This document shows, in pieces, positions 30,316-40,799 of a stretch of DNA of 64,000 bases (position 1 is its first letter; each line of letters starts with the position of its first letter). The notes under the pieces are model-generated. The model was given only the letters and a program-made list of their open reading frames with translations. It was not told the origin of the DNA and did not search any database. A program made the translations under genes and the position numbers. The stretch is from Mycolicibacterium flavescens. GTDB taxonomy: Bacteria; Actinomycetota; Actinomycetes; Mycobacteriales; Mycobacteriaceae. The DNA lies in the NCBI RefSeq assembly GCF_001722335.1, contig NZ_MIHA01000013.1, forward strand, positions 1 through 64,000, given 5' to 3'.

Positions 30316-31532
30316 GGTCTAAGACGGTATGCCAGAGCGCCCACCAGCACCACGCAGACACCGGCCACCACCGACGCCGACGGCAGCAGCGCGGCCAGCA
30401 GCAGGCACCCGGCGAAACCCAGTCCGGGTACGACGCGGCGTCCCAGCGTCCAGGCCGACGCGTTGGCGATCGCGTAATAGATCAGGACGGCGAAAGACGA
30501 GAACCCGATCGCTTGTCGCACGTCGACCAGGGCCGCCACCGCGGCGACCACCACGCCGACCGCAACCTCGGCGCGGTGCGGGCTGCCGAACCTCGGGTGC
30601 ACGGCCGCCAGCGCGGCGGGCAGATGCCGGTCCCGCGCCATCGCCAGCGTGGTGCGGGAGACGCCGAGGATCAGCGCCAGCAGCGAACCCAGCGCGGCCA
30701 CCGCCGCGCCCACCCGCACCACCGGCGCCATCGCCGGTACACCGGCCGCCGTGACTGCGTCAGCCAGCGGCGCGGTCGCCGAAGCCAGTGCGTCGCTTCC
30801 CAATCCGCTCAGGACAGCGACCGCGACCACGGTGTACACCGCGAGCGTGATCGCCAGCGCCACCGGGATCGCCCGCGGGATCGTGCGGGCGGGATCGCGG
30901 ACCTCTTCGCCGAGTGTCGCAATCCGCGCATACCCGGCGAACGCGAAGAACAGCAGTCCGGCGGCCTGCAGCACACCGCCGACGGTGATCTCGGAGGTGA
31001 AAGACAGCCGCGCCGGGTCCGCGTCGCCGAATCCGAACACGGTTACCGCCACTCCGGCGAGAACGGCCAGGACGACGGCGACGATGGCCCGGGTCAGCAC
31101 GGCCGATTTGCGGATACCTGCGTAGTTCACCGCGGTCAACAGCACCACCGCCGCGACCGCGATGCCGCGCGCCCATTCGGGCCGCAGGTAGTAGCCGACC
31201 GTGAGCGCCATCGCCGCGCACGAGGCGGTCTTGCCGACGATGAAACTCCAACCGGCGGTGTGTCCCCAGAAGGCGCCCAGGCGTTCGCGCCCGTAGACGT
31301 AGGTGCCGCCGGACTGCGGGTAACGTGCGGCGAGCCGCGCCGAGGAGGTGGCGTTGCAGTAGGCGACGACGGCCGCGACGGCCAGGCCGACCAGCAGGCC
31401 CGACCCGGCCGCGGACGCGGCCGGGGCGAGTGCGACGAAAATGCCCGCGCCGATCATCGAACCCAGTCCGATGACGACCGCGTCGAAGGTGCCGAGCCGC
31501 CGGTGCAGCGCAGGACCTTCCGGCGTGCTCAC
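30312..31532 (-). CDS. APC-family amino acid/polyamine permease
   Basis: The 406-residue protein has the APC signature near the N-terminus, with GLGSMIGAGIFVALAPAA, then YPQSGGTYVYGRERLG, and LLFFAFAGYARIATLGEEVRDPARTIPRAI in TM6-TM7. About 12 hydrophobic segments are seen. Family members import amino acids or amines; the substrate is not predictable. Fourteen bases separate it from the upstream small membrane protein and the NCS2 gene overlaps its stop by four bases. Confidence 0.92.
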   Translation of the reverse strand: MSTPEGPALHRRLGTFDAVVIGLGSMIGAGIFVALAPAASAAGSGLLVGLAVAAVVAYCNATSSARLAARYPQSGGTYVYGRERLGAFWGHTAGWSFIVGKTASCAAMALTVGYYLRPEWARGIAVAAVVLLTAVNYAGIRKSAVLTRAIVAVVLAVLAGVAVTVFGFGDADPARLSFTSEITVGGVLQAAGLLFFAFAGYARIATLGEEVRDPARTIPRAIPVALAITLAVYTVVAVAVLSGLGSDALASATAPLADAVTAAGVPAMAPVVRVGAAVAALGSLLALILGVSRTTLAMARDRHLPAALAAVHPRFGSPHRAEVAVGVVVAAVAALVDVRQAIGFSSFAVLIYYAIANASAWTLGRRVVPGLGFAGCLLLAALLPSASVVAGVCVVLVGALAYRLRP

Positions 31533-31546
31533 GCCGAAATGCTAGA

Positions 31547-31888
31547 TCAGGCGTCAGTGTGATGCGGCAGAAGGGATTCGCGGGCCGACGTCGTGGCGGC
31601 GGCCACCAGCACCGCGAGCAGGATGGTGCCGCTGATCACCGTCAGCGGCATCGTCCACATCCGACGCACGAGCAACGCGCTCTCACACTGGTCCACGTAG
31701 TTGACGTCGCCGCCGGCCGCGGCCGCCTGCGTGAGATCGGTCAGGTAACCGGTACCGCATTTGATCTGCCAACCGTACTGGTCGTAGTCGTCGAGGAAGA
31801 CCGGGAAGTTCATGGCCAGAAGCCCAAAGATCAGGACGACGGCCGCGATGATCCCGGTGTAGGCCAGGCGGTGGTGACGTTGCGACAA
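31547..31888 (-). CDS. small two-TM membrane protein of unknown function
   Basis: The 113-residue protein has hydrophobic segments at about residues 10-30 (TGIIAAVVLIFGLLAMNFPV) and 83-103 (ITVISGTILLAVLVAAAT-like). The loop between them carries two cysteines (IKCGTG and QCES) about 26 residues apart, which could form a disulfide outside the cell. I recognise it only as a mycobacterial conserved small membrane protein that travels with the gene upstream. It lies 13 bp after that gene and 14 bp before the APC permease. Confidence 0.75.
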   Translation of the reverse strand: MSQRHHRLAYTGIIAAVVLIFGLLAMNFPVFLDDYDQYGWQIKCGTGYLTDLTQAAAAGGDVNYVDQCESALLVRRMWTMPLTVISGTILLAVLVAAATTSARESLLPHHTDA

Positions 31889-31901
31889 GACGGACCCCCC
31901 T

Positions 31902-32126
31902 TCAGGTCATGCAGACGTTCGAGAACAGCAGCACCGGCCACGACACGATCGACCCGAGATATGAAACGGCCAAGTCAGCGCCGTCCATCTCCCGCAGATG
32001 ATCGGTGTGGGTGGTGGACCAGAAAACGCCGATCAGCAGATACGGGGTGCCGAGGATCAGCGCCGCCGCCATCAGCTCACCGATCGTGACCTGGAAACCC
32101 AAGATCTTCCGTAGCGCGCTGAACAC
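31902..32126 (-). CDS. very small membrane protein of unknown function
   Basis: The 74-residue product has a first hydrophobic segment IGELMAAALILGTPYLLIGV and a second near the C-terminus (VSYLGSIVSWPVLLFSNV). The short loop carries THTDHLREMDGADL. It starts the minus-strand operon that runs through two transporters. It is divergent from the double-TetR gene, with about 100 bp between them. No function can be assigned. Confidence 0.72.
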   Translation of the reverse strand: MFSALRKILGFQVTIGELMAAALILGTPYLLIGVFWSTTHTDHLREMDGADLAVSYLGSIVSWPVLLFSNVCMT

Positions 32127-32228
32127 ACTACTATGTTAATGACCATTCCGACGTTGGTGACGCAGTTGATGATTACCGCCAACCGAAGCCGGCACCTACG
32201 TCGTCACCCGTTCCGTTATCGTTGTTCC

Positions 32229-33479
32229 ATGTCGCGCACCCGGCCCGCGAGTGGCGACGCGGTTCGGCGCCGACCGAAGGACCGCAAAGCGCAGATCGCC
32301 CGGGCATCGGCCGAGGCGTTCAGTTCGCTGGGCTTTCACGGGGTCAGCATGGAGGCCATCGCTTCGCGGGTGGGCATCTCGGCGGCCGCGCTGTACCGGC
32401 ACTACGCGAGCAAGTACGACCTCTTCCGCGACGCGGTGCTCAACCTGGGCCAGCAGCTCGTGGACTGTACGGCGTTCGCCGACGACACCGAGTTCGAGGA
32501 TCCGCACGAAGAACTGGATCGGTTGGTCTCGGCGCTCATCGACACCGCGTTGGCCAACCGTGAGTCGGGTGGGCTGTACCGCTGGGAGGGCCGGTTCCTG
32601 CGCGGCGACGACCAGGCCTCGCTGATCGCGCAGATGCGCACCGTCCACCACCGGCTGCAACGCCCGCTTCGCGCACTGCGCCCGGAGCTGGTTTCGGAGC
32701 AGCGGTGGACGCTGTCGATCGCGGTGATCTCGGTGATCGGCAGCATCGTCGACCATCGCGCCAAGCTGCCCGCGGTTCAGGTCCGGGCGCTGCTGGCCGA
32801 CCTGTCGGCGGCATTGATGGCGACCGAACTGCCGAGCAGCAGCGACGAAGTGGACACCGCCGACGACCCGGCCGCACCGCAGCCCCCCAGCACCGAGTCA
32901 TCGAAATACGAAGCGCTGCTTACCGAATCGATGCGGCTGTTCAACCACAAGGGGTACCGCGACACCGGCATGGAGGACATCGCGGCGGCGGTCGGTATGC
33001 CCGCTTCGGGGATCTACCGGTACTTCGCCGGCAAGAGCGACATCCTGGCCGCCGCGTTCCGTCGGGCAGCGGACCGCCTGTCCGAGGATCTGACCGCGCT
33101 CACTGCCGCACACCCCGACAGCGAGGACGCGCTGACCGCCGTCATCGACGCGTATGTGGCCCGGTCGTTCGCGCAACCCGAACTGGACTACGTGTACTAC
33201 ACCGAGCGGCTCAACATGTCGCCGACCGATCAGAAGATTCTGCGCAACATGCAGCGCTCCACGGTCGAGTCGATCGTCGATCTGGTCGTCGATGTCCGGC
33301 CCGAGTGGACGCCCGCGCAGGCGCGCTTCGCCGTGCACGCGGCCATGTCGCTGGTGATCGACCTCGGACGGTTGATGCAGTACTCGAACACGCCGCAGAA
33401 CCGGGCGATGCTGACCCGGTTGCTCGACGTGACGCTGCTGGGCCGCTACCGGTTGCGCGCCGCGTTGCCCGCCAAATAG
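32229..33479 (+). CDS. tandem TetR-family regulator (two TetR units in one chain)
   Basis: The 416-residue protein has two TetR DNA-binding domains. The first spans about residues 15-65 (MEAIASRVGISAAALYRHYASKYDLF), followed by a ligand-type domain. A linker rich in Ser, Asp and Pro leads to a second HTH at about 225-275 (MEDIAAAVGMPASGIYRYFAGKSDIL) and its own ligand domain. Most TetR proteins have one unit of about 200 residues. Double units are known in mycobacteria, often next to lipid-metabolism or transport genes. It is divergent from the two small membrane genes and the permeases, which it may control. ATG 32229 is chosen as the start of family homology. Confidence 0.9.
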   Translation: MSRTRPASGDAVRRRPKDRKAQIARASAEAFSSLGFHGVSMEAIASRVGISAAALYRHYASKYDLFRDAVLNLGQQLVDCTAFADDTEFEDPHEELDRLVSALIDTALANRESGGLYRWEGRFLRGDDQASLIAQMRTVHHRLQRPLRALRPELVSEQRWTLSIAVISVIGSIVDHRAKLPAVQVRALLADLSAALMATELPSSSDEVDTADDPAAPQPPSTESSKYEALLTESMRLFNHKGYRDTGMEDIAAAVGMPASGIYRYFAGKSDILAAAFRRAADRLSEDLTALTAAHPDSEDALTAVIDAYVARSFAQPELDYVYYTERLNMSPTDQKILRNMQRSTVESIVDLVVDVRPEWTPAQARFAVHAAMSLVIDLGRLMQYSNTPQNRAMLTRLLDVTLLGRYRLRAALPAK

Positions 33480-33748
33480 GCCAGGTAGCCGACGGTTCCG
33501 AGCAGCGCGAGCTTGCGGGTCTTGCGTGCGGCCAGGCCGAGGCCGATCGCGGTCTCGATTCCGCCGTTGACGTAGATGAACTGGCGGGTGTTGCGCGGGA
33601 ACGCCTGCACCGTCATCGATTCGAACAGTTCCGGCTTGAGGAAATGCGACAGCCCGACGCCGGCGAGGCCCAGACCTGCCAGGGTGGCGACGCGCGAACC
33701 GCTGCCCGACTCTACAGATGACACTGGTGTTCCTTTCTGATCACGCAA
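33446..33748 (-). CDS. small membrane protein (DoxX-like topology)
   Basis: The 100-residue protein has a first hydrophobic segment at about residues 20-36, a central part with FLKPELFESMT and FPRNTRQFIYVNGGIETAIGLGL, and a last hydrophobic stretch (KLALLGTVGYLAYLAG). The NGGIE segment resembles DoxX-like proteins, but the match is from memory only. The start may be ATG 33748 or GTG 33724. At ATG 33748 it overlaps the end of the upstream monooxygenase gene by eight bases, so the two are likely co-transcribed. Its 3' end overlaps the convergent TetR gene by 34 bp. Confidence 0.75.
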   Translation of the reverse strand: MRDQKGTPVSSVESGSGSRVATLAGLGLAGVGLSHFLKPELFESMTVQAFPRNTRQFIYVNGGIETAIGLGLAARKTRKLALLGTVGYLAYLAGNAARNR

Positions 33749-35228
33749 TTCGGTAGTCGCTCAATGGGTATTGCGAGGCTTCCTTGATCGCGTTGCGCGT
33801 GGACATCGGGCGCAGCAGGGTGGCCTCGCCGCTCGGGTTGAAATAGTACGACCGCGATGTGGCGCAGTTGCCGACGGCGAACACCGAGTCGCCGATCAGT
33901 TCGGTCATCCGGTCCAGGTAGCGGGCGTTGGCTTCCTCGGTGACCTCGAACGTTGTCGCGCCTCGGCGCTTCAGCTCACCGAACAGTCGATCCATGTGGC
34001 GCATCTGGTATTCCATCGTGTTGAAGAAGTTCAACCCGAGGAACGCGTAGGGGCTGGCCAGGCTCAGGTAGTTCGGGAAGTGCGGCACGGTGATGCCCTG
34101 ATATGCCTGGAAACGGGTCTCGCGCCACCACTTCCCGAGGTTGCGGCCGTCGCGGCCGATGATCTCGATCGCCGGGAAATTCGCTTCCCAGAGGTCGAAG
34201 CCGGTCGCGAGCACCAGGGTGTCGATCTCGGTCTTGGTGCCGTCGCTGTTGACGATCCCGTCGGACTCGACCCGCTCGATCCCTGAACTCTGCAGGTGCA
34301 CATGGGGTTTGGTGAAGACCCGGTAGTAGCTGTTGGAGAAGGTGGGCCGCTTGCAGCCGAAGTCGTAGTCGGGCGTGAGCTGTTCGCGCAGCTCGGGATC
34401 GCGGATCGAGAAGAACCGGTGCATCTTCGCCAGGTCGGATGCGCCGATGTTGAGCCGGCGGAACAGGGTCTTGCTGTGGTGCAGGCCCACGTAGATGAAG
34501 AACTCGTAGAGTGCGTCGGTGACGGCGCGGATGGCGCGCTGCGTCACCGGGAACCGCGCGAACAGTCGTTTCGCGCGGGCGGAGAACTTGAAGTCCAGCT
34601 TCGGCACCACCCAGATCGGTGTGCGTTGATAGACCGTCAGGTCGGCAGCGGTTTTGGCCAGTTCGGGGATCAACTGCACCGCCGTGGCTCCGGTGCCGAT
34701 GATCGCGACGCGTTGGCCTCGCGGATCGTAGGCGTCGTCCCAGTCGGTGGTGTGGATGATCTTGCCGGCGAAGCTGGTGATGCCCGGAATGTCGGGCATG
34801 TGCGGTTGGGACAGGAAGCCGGTCGCGGTGATCAGGTAGCGGGTGCTCACCGTGGCGCCGTCGGCCAGGGTGACCCGCCAGAGGTCGGCCTCCTCGTCCC
34901 AGCGCGCGCTCTCCACCGACGTGTTGAACCGGATGTGCCTGCGCACGTCGTACTTGTCGGCGACGTCGTTGGCGTACTGCTTGATCTCGGTGCCGGTGGA
35001 GAACAGCCGCGACCAGTTCGGGTTCGGCTCGAAGAAGTAGGAGTAGGTGGTGGTGGGGACGTCGACGGCCAGGCCGGGGTAGTGGTTGACGTGCCAGGTT
35101 CCGCCCAGGTCGTCCTCGCGGTCGAGGATGACGAAGTTCTCGTAACCCATCCGCTTGAGCTGGATGGCCGCGCCGATCCCCCCGAAACCGGCGCCCACGA
35201 TGACGGCGTCGAACTGCTCGGAAGTCAT
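33741..35228 (-). CDS. flavin-containing monooxygenase (Baeyer-Villiger type)
   Basis: The 495-residue protein has the FAD fold VIVGAGFGGIGAAIQLKRMG at the start, the segment GGTWHVNHYPG, the family fingerprint FxGxxxHTxxW (FAGKIIHTTDW at about residues 152-162) and an NADPH fold VAIIGTGATAVQLIPEL. It should oxidise ketones or heteroatoms using NADPH and O2. Genes of this type are numerous in environmental mycobacteria and take part in ketone and steroid-like breakdown. The downstream small membrane gene overlaps its stop. A tandem TetR regulator lies convergent to it. Confidence 0.92.
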   Translation of the reverse strand: MTSEQFDAVIVGAGFGGIGAAIQLKRMGYENFVILDREDDLGGTWHVNHYPGLAVDVPTTTYSYFFEPNPNWSRLFSTGTEIKQYANDVADKYDVRRHIRFNTSVESARWDEEADLWRVTLADGATVSTRYLITATGFLSQPHMPDIPGITSFAGKIIHTTDWDDAYDPRGQRVAIIGTGATAVQLIPELAKTAADLTVYQRTPIWVVPKLDFKFSARAKRLFARFPVTQRAIRAVTDALYEFFIYVGLHHSKTLFRRLNIGASDLAKMHRFFSIRDPELREQLTPDYDFGCKRPTFSNSYYRVFTKPHVHLQSSGIERVESDGIVNSDGTKTEIDTLVLATGFDLWEANFPAIEIIGRDGRNLGKWWRETRFQAYQGITVPHFPNYLSLASPYAFLGLNFFNTMEYQMRHMDRLFGELKRRGATTFEVTEEANARYLDRMTELIGDSVFAVGNCATSRSYYFNPSGEATLLRPMSTRNAIKEASQYPLSDYRIA

Positions 35229-35283
35229 GGCGAAACGGTACCTCAGGTACCGCCTGGGGACCGCAGGCGTCCCGCCCGCCGCG

Positions 35284-35871
35284 TCAGCCCCTCATCGATC
35301 CGGTGCGGGGCGGTTCGAAGGTCGCGATGCAGGTCACGGCCCGATCGCCGTCCGCCCACGTCTCGGCGGTGGGGTAGAGCACGTACATGTTCACTGCGGC
35401 GTCGAGCGCCGCTTCGGGCGAGTACGCCGACAGCGCGGGCGCGCACCGTTCGGCGTAGGCCTCGATGGCGGGCTGGCCGGGGAAGCCGCCGTCGGGCATC
35501 AGCAGCACCGCGAACACCTCACCGGCGTGCGGCTCCTCGCATGCCGTGGTCTGCACGGTCACGACGCGGGCGCCGGGGATCTCGCGCAGGCAGTCGCCGA
35601 CCGCGACGTCGGTCGCGGTGACGGTGTCCTTGCCGAGCAGGAACAGCAGCGTCGCACCACCCCCGAGGACCAGAACCAGGGCGGCCACCACGCCGAGCAC
35701 GATGTAGAGGGTCTTGCGGGACTTCCTCGGCGGCGGGTAGAACCCGCCCGGCTCACCGGAGTACGGCAGCGGCGGCGGGGGAGGATAGGCGCCCTGGGGC
35801 GGCGGGTAGTGCGGCTGGTTGTCGTACGGCCCGGGTCCGTACGGCGGGGGCGGGCCCGGCGGCGTGGTCAT
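35284..35871 (-). CDS. proline-rich membrane protein with septum formation-like domain
   Basis: A 195-residue protein with a Pro/Gly/Tyr-rich cytoplasmic head (residues 1-45), one TM helix (LYIVLGVVAALVLVLGGGATLL), and an external domain with VGDCL, CEEPHAGEVF, AYAERC and TCIATF. The spacing of four cysteines and the PHxxEVF motif fit the septum-formation family (PF13845). The position after the thi genes matches Rv0420c. I prefer ATG 35871; ATG 35880 is possible. The role is unknown; relatives are linked to the cell envelope. Confidence 0.83.
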   Translation of the reverse strand: MTTPPGPPPPYGPGPYDNQPHYPPPQGAYPPPPPLPYSGEPGGFYPPPRKSRKTLYIVLGVVAALVLVLGGGATLLFLLGKDTVTATDVAVGDCLREIPGARVVTVQTTACEEPHAGEVFAVLLMPDGGFPGQPAIEAYAERCAPALSAYSPEAALDAAVNMYVLYPTAETWADGDRAVTCIATFEPPRTGSMRG

Positions 35872-35905
35872 CCGACTCACCGTAGCCTGGCGGGCCGGAA
35901 CCGTG

Positions 35906-36529
35906 TCAGCGCGCGGGAAGCAGGCTCAGCGCCGCATCCACCGCCAGTGCGGGGACGTCGAGCGTCTTGGAACCCAGATCGTGTCGTGCGCCGGTGATCT
36001 CGACGACCTCGCTGCGCACGGTGAGCAGGGCGGCGGCCGCCCGCAGTTCGTCGATCGAGCCGAACGGGTCCGAGGTGCCGTGGGTGAACACGGTCGGCGC
36101 CGTGATGTCCGGCAGGTGCTCGGTGCGGGCGCGTTCCGGCTTACCGGGCGGATGCAGCGGATAGGAGAACAGGGTGAGCACGTCGATGCCCGCCGTCCCG
36201 GCCGCGGCGACCATCGACGTCATCCGGCCGCCGTAGGAGTGCCCACCGGCGATGACCGGCCCGTCCGCCAGTGTCCTGGCCAGCGCGATCGCCTCGACGA
36301 TGCCGGCCTGATCGGCGGTGGCCGAACCCGACGGCGGGCCCTTGGGGCGTCGTCGCCGGTACGGCAGGTTGTAGCGCACCGCCAGCCACCCGCGCCGGGC
36401 CCACTCATCGCAGATCCGCGTCAGTAGCGGCGCGTCGCGGTTGCCGCCTGCGCCGTGGGTCAGGACGACGACGCCGGCCGGGGCGGACTCGGGCTCGTGG
36501 GCGACGCCGTCGATCTGCTCGAGGCTCAT
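35906..36529 (-). CDS. alpha/beta hydrolase family protein (Rv0421c-like)
   Basis: The 207-residue enzyme has an alpha/beta-hydrolase fold with VVVLTHGAGGNRD (oxyanion region), the nucleophile elbow AGGHSYGGRM, TVFTHGTSDPFG with the acid, and a C-terminal GARHDL with histidine. This pattern matches dienelactone-hydrolase-like KANL3/Tex30 families, whose substrates are not known. The ATG at 36529 overlaps the thiD stop (ATGA), so it sits downstream in the thiC-thiD operon. Confidence 0.87.
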   Translation of the reverse strand: MSLEQIDGVAHEPESAPAGVVVLTHGAGGNRDAPLLTRICDEWARRGWLAVRYNLPYRRRRPKGPPSGSATADQAGIVEAIALARTLADGPVIAGGHSYGGRMTSMVAAAGTAGIDVLTLFSYPLHPPGKPERARTEHLPDITAPTVFTHGTSDPFGSIDELRAAAALLTVRSEVVEITGARHDLGSKTLDVPALAVDAALSLLPAR

Positions 36530-37362
36530 TCGGCCAGCCGGAACAGCGCCGACACCGGTCCGTGGCCGTGCCCGAGCGGGTACGCGGCGCGCAGGCACTC
36601 GGTGACCCACCGCTTGCCGAAGGCGACGGCGTCGGGCACCGGGTATCCGTGGGCCAGCGCGCTGGCGACGGCCGCCGCCAGGGTGTCACCGGCGCCGTGG
36701 TCGTGCCCGGTGTCGATGCGGGTGGCGTCGAACTCGTGAAAGTCGGTGCCGTCGAACAACAGATCCGGGCTGTGCGCCGACGCGCGCAGGTGCCCACCCT
36801 TGACCAGCGCCCACTGCGGGCCCAGCGCATGCAGGGCGCGCGCCGCCTCCCGCTGGGTGGTCTCGTCGACGACGTCGATGCCGACCAGCAGTCGGACTTC
36901 GTCGAGGTTCGGTGTCACCAGGGTGGCCAGCGGAAACAGTTGCGTGCGCAGCGAATCGAGTGCGCTGGGGTGAAGCAGCGGGTCGCCGTGCATCGACGCG
37001 CATACCGGGTCGACGACCAGCGGCACGGTGCCTGCCAGACCCTGTCCTCGCCATGCCGTGGCCACGGTGTCGATGATCTCCGACGATGCCAGCATCCCGG
37101 TCTTGGCGGCCTGCACGCCGATGTCGGAGGCGACGGCCTCGATCTGCCCCGAGATGACGTCGAGCGGGATCTCGTGGAATCCCTTGACCCCCAGCGAGTT
37201 CTGCACAGTCACCGCGGTCACGGCGACCAGACCGTGCACGCCGAGCAACGCGAACGTGCGCATGTCGGCCTGGATGCCCGCCCCGCCGCCGGAATCTGAA
37301 CCGGCGATCGTCATCACGCGCACCGGCGTCTGGCCCGTCGCGGACAGGGGAAGGTAGCTCAT
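36526..37362 (-). CDS. thiD: hydroxymethylpyrimidine/phosphomethylpyrimidine kinase
   Basis: ThiD phosphorylates HMP twice to HMP-pyrophosphate for ThiE. The 278-residue ribokinase-fold protein has MTIAGSDSGGGAGIQADMRTF, VTAVTVQNSLGV, VVDPVCAS, TPNLDEVRLL, and the C-terminal HGAGDTLAAAVASAL with the catalytic Asp. The start at ATG 37362 is ten bases after the thiC stop codon. It shares the thiC riboswitch transcript. Longer upstream frames are antisense or out-of-frame readings of thiC. Confidence 0.96.
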   Translation of the reverse strand: MSYLPLSATGQTPVRVMTIAGSDSGGGAGIQADMRTFALLGVHGLVAVTAVTVQNSLGVKGFHEIPLDVISGQIEAVASDIGVQAAKTGMLASSEIIDTVATAWRGQGLAGTVPLVVDPVCASMHGDPLLHPSALDSLRTQLFPLATLVTPNLDEVRLLVGIDVVDETTQREAARALHALGPQWALVKGGHLRASAHSPDLLFDGTDFHEFDATRIDTGHDHGAGDTLAAAVASALAHGYPVPDAVAFGKRWVTECLRAAYPLGHGHGPVSALFRLAE

Positions 37363-37372
37363 GGTGTCAACC

Positions 37373-39102
<1,730 letters not shown>

Positions 39103-39167
39103 TGGACGTTGGCCACGTTAGCGCAGGAGGCTGCGGATTGGGAGAGGGAACCCCGGAATGACCCCGG

Positions 39168-40762
39168 TCAGAACGGGGGGTCGTCCGGTTCCGGCGACGC
39201 TTCCGGTGACGGCCGCCAGTCCGGCGGCAGTTCCTCGGGTTCGAACGGCTCGTTGATCCAGCGGGAGAACGGGCTCTTACTGCGCTCGCGGCCCTTGAAC
39301 AGAACCAGGAACCTGCGAGACCGGTTGCGCCACTTGCGCACTTCGATCTCCCTGTGCCGAGCCCGATCCAGCCTGCGCTGCGCGGCGTTGACCGGACGCT
39401 GCGCGCGCAGGGTCCGTCGCAGGTACCGCACCCGTGCTTTGCGCTCGCGCTGCCGATTGCGTTTACGCGGCTGATCGGACGGCGGCCGCATCTGGGGAAA
39501 CAGCTCAAAACCGTCGGGCGTCGTGCGGTGCTCACGGCCCGTCGGGGAAGTCCACACGATGGTGCCGTCGGCGAGCTGTTCGTCACGCCAGCCATTCGGC
39601 CCGCAGACGAAGGTCTTCATCCGGTGGTGCCGGCGACAGTAGGCGGCCAGCCCCCAGGGCACCGTCAACCCGCCGGATACCTGGATCCGCATGGTTGAAC
39701 GGCGTGGTGTGGTCGAGATCGCTGCCGGTCGCCGGGCGGTCGCATCCGGGGAAGCGGCAGGTCAGGTCCCGCATCCGGACCCACCGCGCCGTCGCCGCGC
39801 CGGGGCGGTACCGATGTGCCTCGGCCTCGGTCACGTGTGGCTGTTCGAGGGGCCGGACCGCGGCGTCCTCGGCGATCTCGCGTACCACCTCGGCCGTCGA
39901 TGACGCCGAAACCCTCGAGGTAGCCTGGCTGCTCACTCTGACCGCTGACCGTGGCGTCGGTGGCGATCACGTTGATCACCGCGAGCACTGCGCGCTCGTC
40001 GTCGGAATCCTCGGTGCGCACCGGGCACTCGGCCCTGCCACAGTCACACACCAACTTACGGCCCGCCATCACCGCATCGAACGCGTCCGCGCGCCGCTGG
40101 TCCTTCGTACGGGAGTCTTTCGGGCACAGGGACTTCAACAAACCGGAGATGCGCTGCTCGAAGGTGGCGGCGGCGGTCGCCGAGATGCGTCCACGCAGGA
40201 CGGCGGTTCCGTCGGGCTGGGCCTTGGTGCTGACGTACCGGTCACCGTCGGCGCGTGCACGACGCTCTTTGGCGGCTTCGGGGTCGATGGTGCGCACCAC
40301 ACTGTCGACGGTGGTGATCAGGCGCTTGCGCGACCAGGAGTGCCAGCCGCCGATCCGCTCGGCCAACTCCTCGTCGACCCGGCCGATCAACCGGTCCTCG
40401 ACGAGTTCGGTGCGGGTCACGACGGCGCGCGCGCAGGGGAAGTCGACGCGGCCGTCGGCCAGCATCGCGAAGATCCGTGGCAACCGGGTGTCGAGCGCCT
40501 CGGCGCACGCCACAAGCTTGCTCGCATCCATCGGAGCCATGTTCAGCGCCGCCCCCACCTCGGCGCACGTCCGGGTGAAGCCGGTGATCATCGACCACCC
40601 GGGGTCCGGATCGATGCCTTCGGCCTCGGCGGTGCGGCATGTCAGCAGCTCGGCGATGGCCGCCATCTGGCGTGCCATCAACTTCGACTCCTCCCGGTGT
40701 GTCTCCTCGACGACGGCGAGGCTGGCTGCCGGATCCGCATACTCGAACGTGTGTTCGATCAT
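39168..40762 (-). pseudogene. DUF222/HNH endonuclease gene of the 13E12 repeat type, two frameshifts
   Basis: Mycobacterial 13E12-type genes encode DUF222 plus a C-terminal HNH nuclease of about 450-500 residues. The N-terminal DUF222 part reads from ATG 40762. Near 39893 the frame shifts after GVID: the continuation AEVVREIAED and the HNH start CRFPGCDRPATGSDLDHTTPFNHADP lie in another frame. A second shift near 39675-39680 puts SGGLTVPWGLAAYCRRHHRMKTF, the rest of the HNH motif, in a third frame, which runs to the stop at 39168. Each is explained by a single-base gain. The HNH site is split across frames, so no active nuclease can be made. It lies between thiC and xthA, outside the core order. 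Confidence 0.85.
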
Positions 40763-40799
40763 GGTTCCGATAGTGCCATTGCCCTCCGACAAATTCGGT

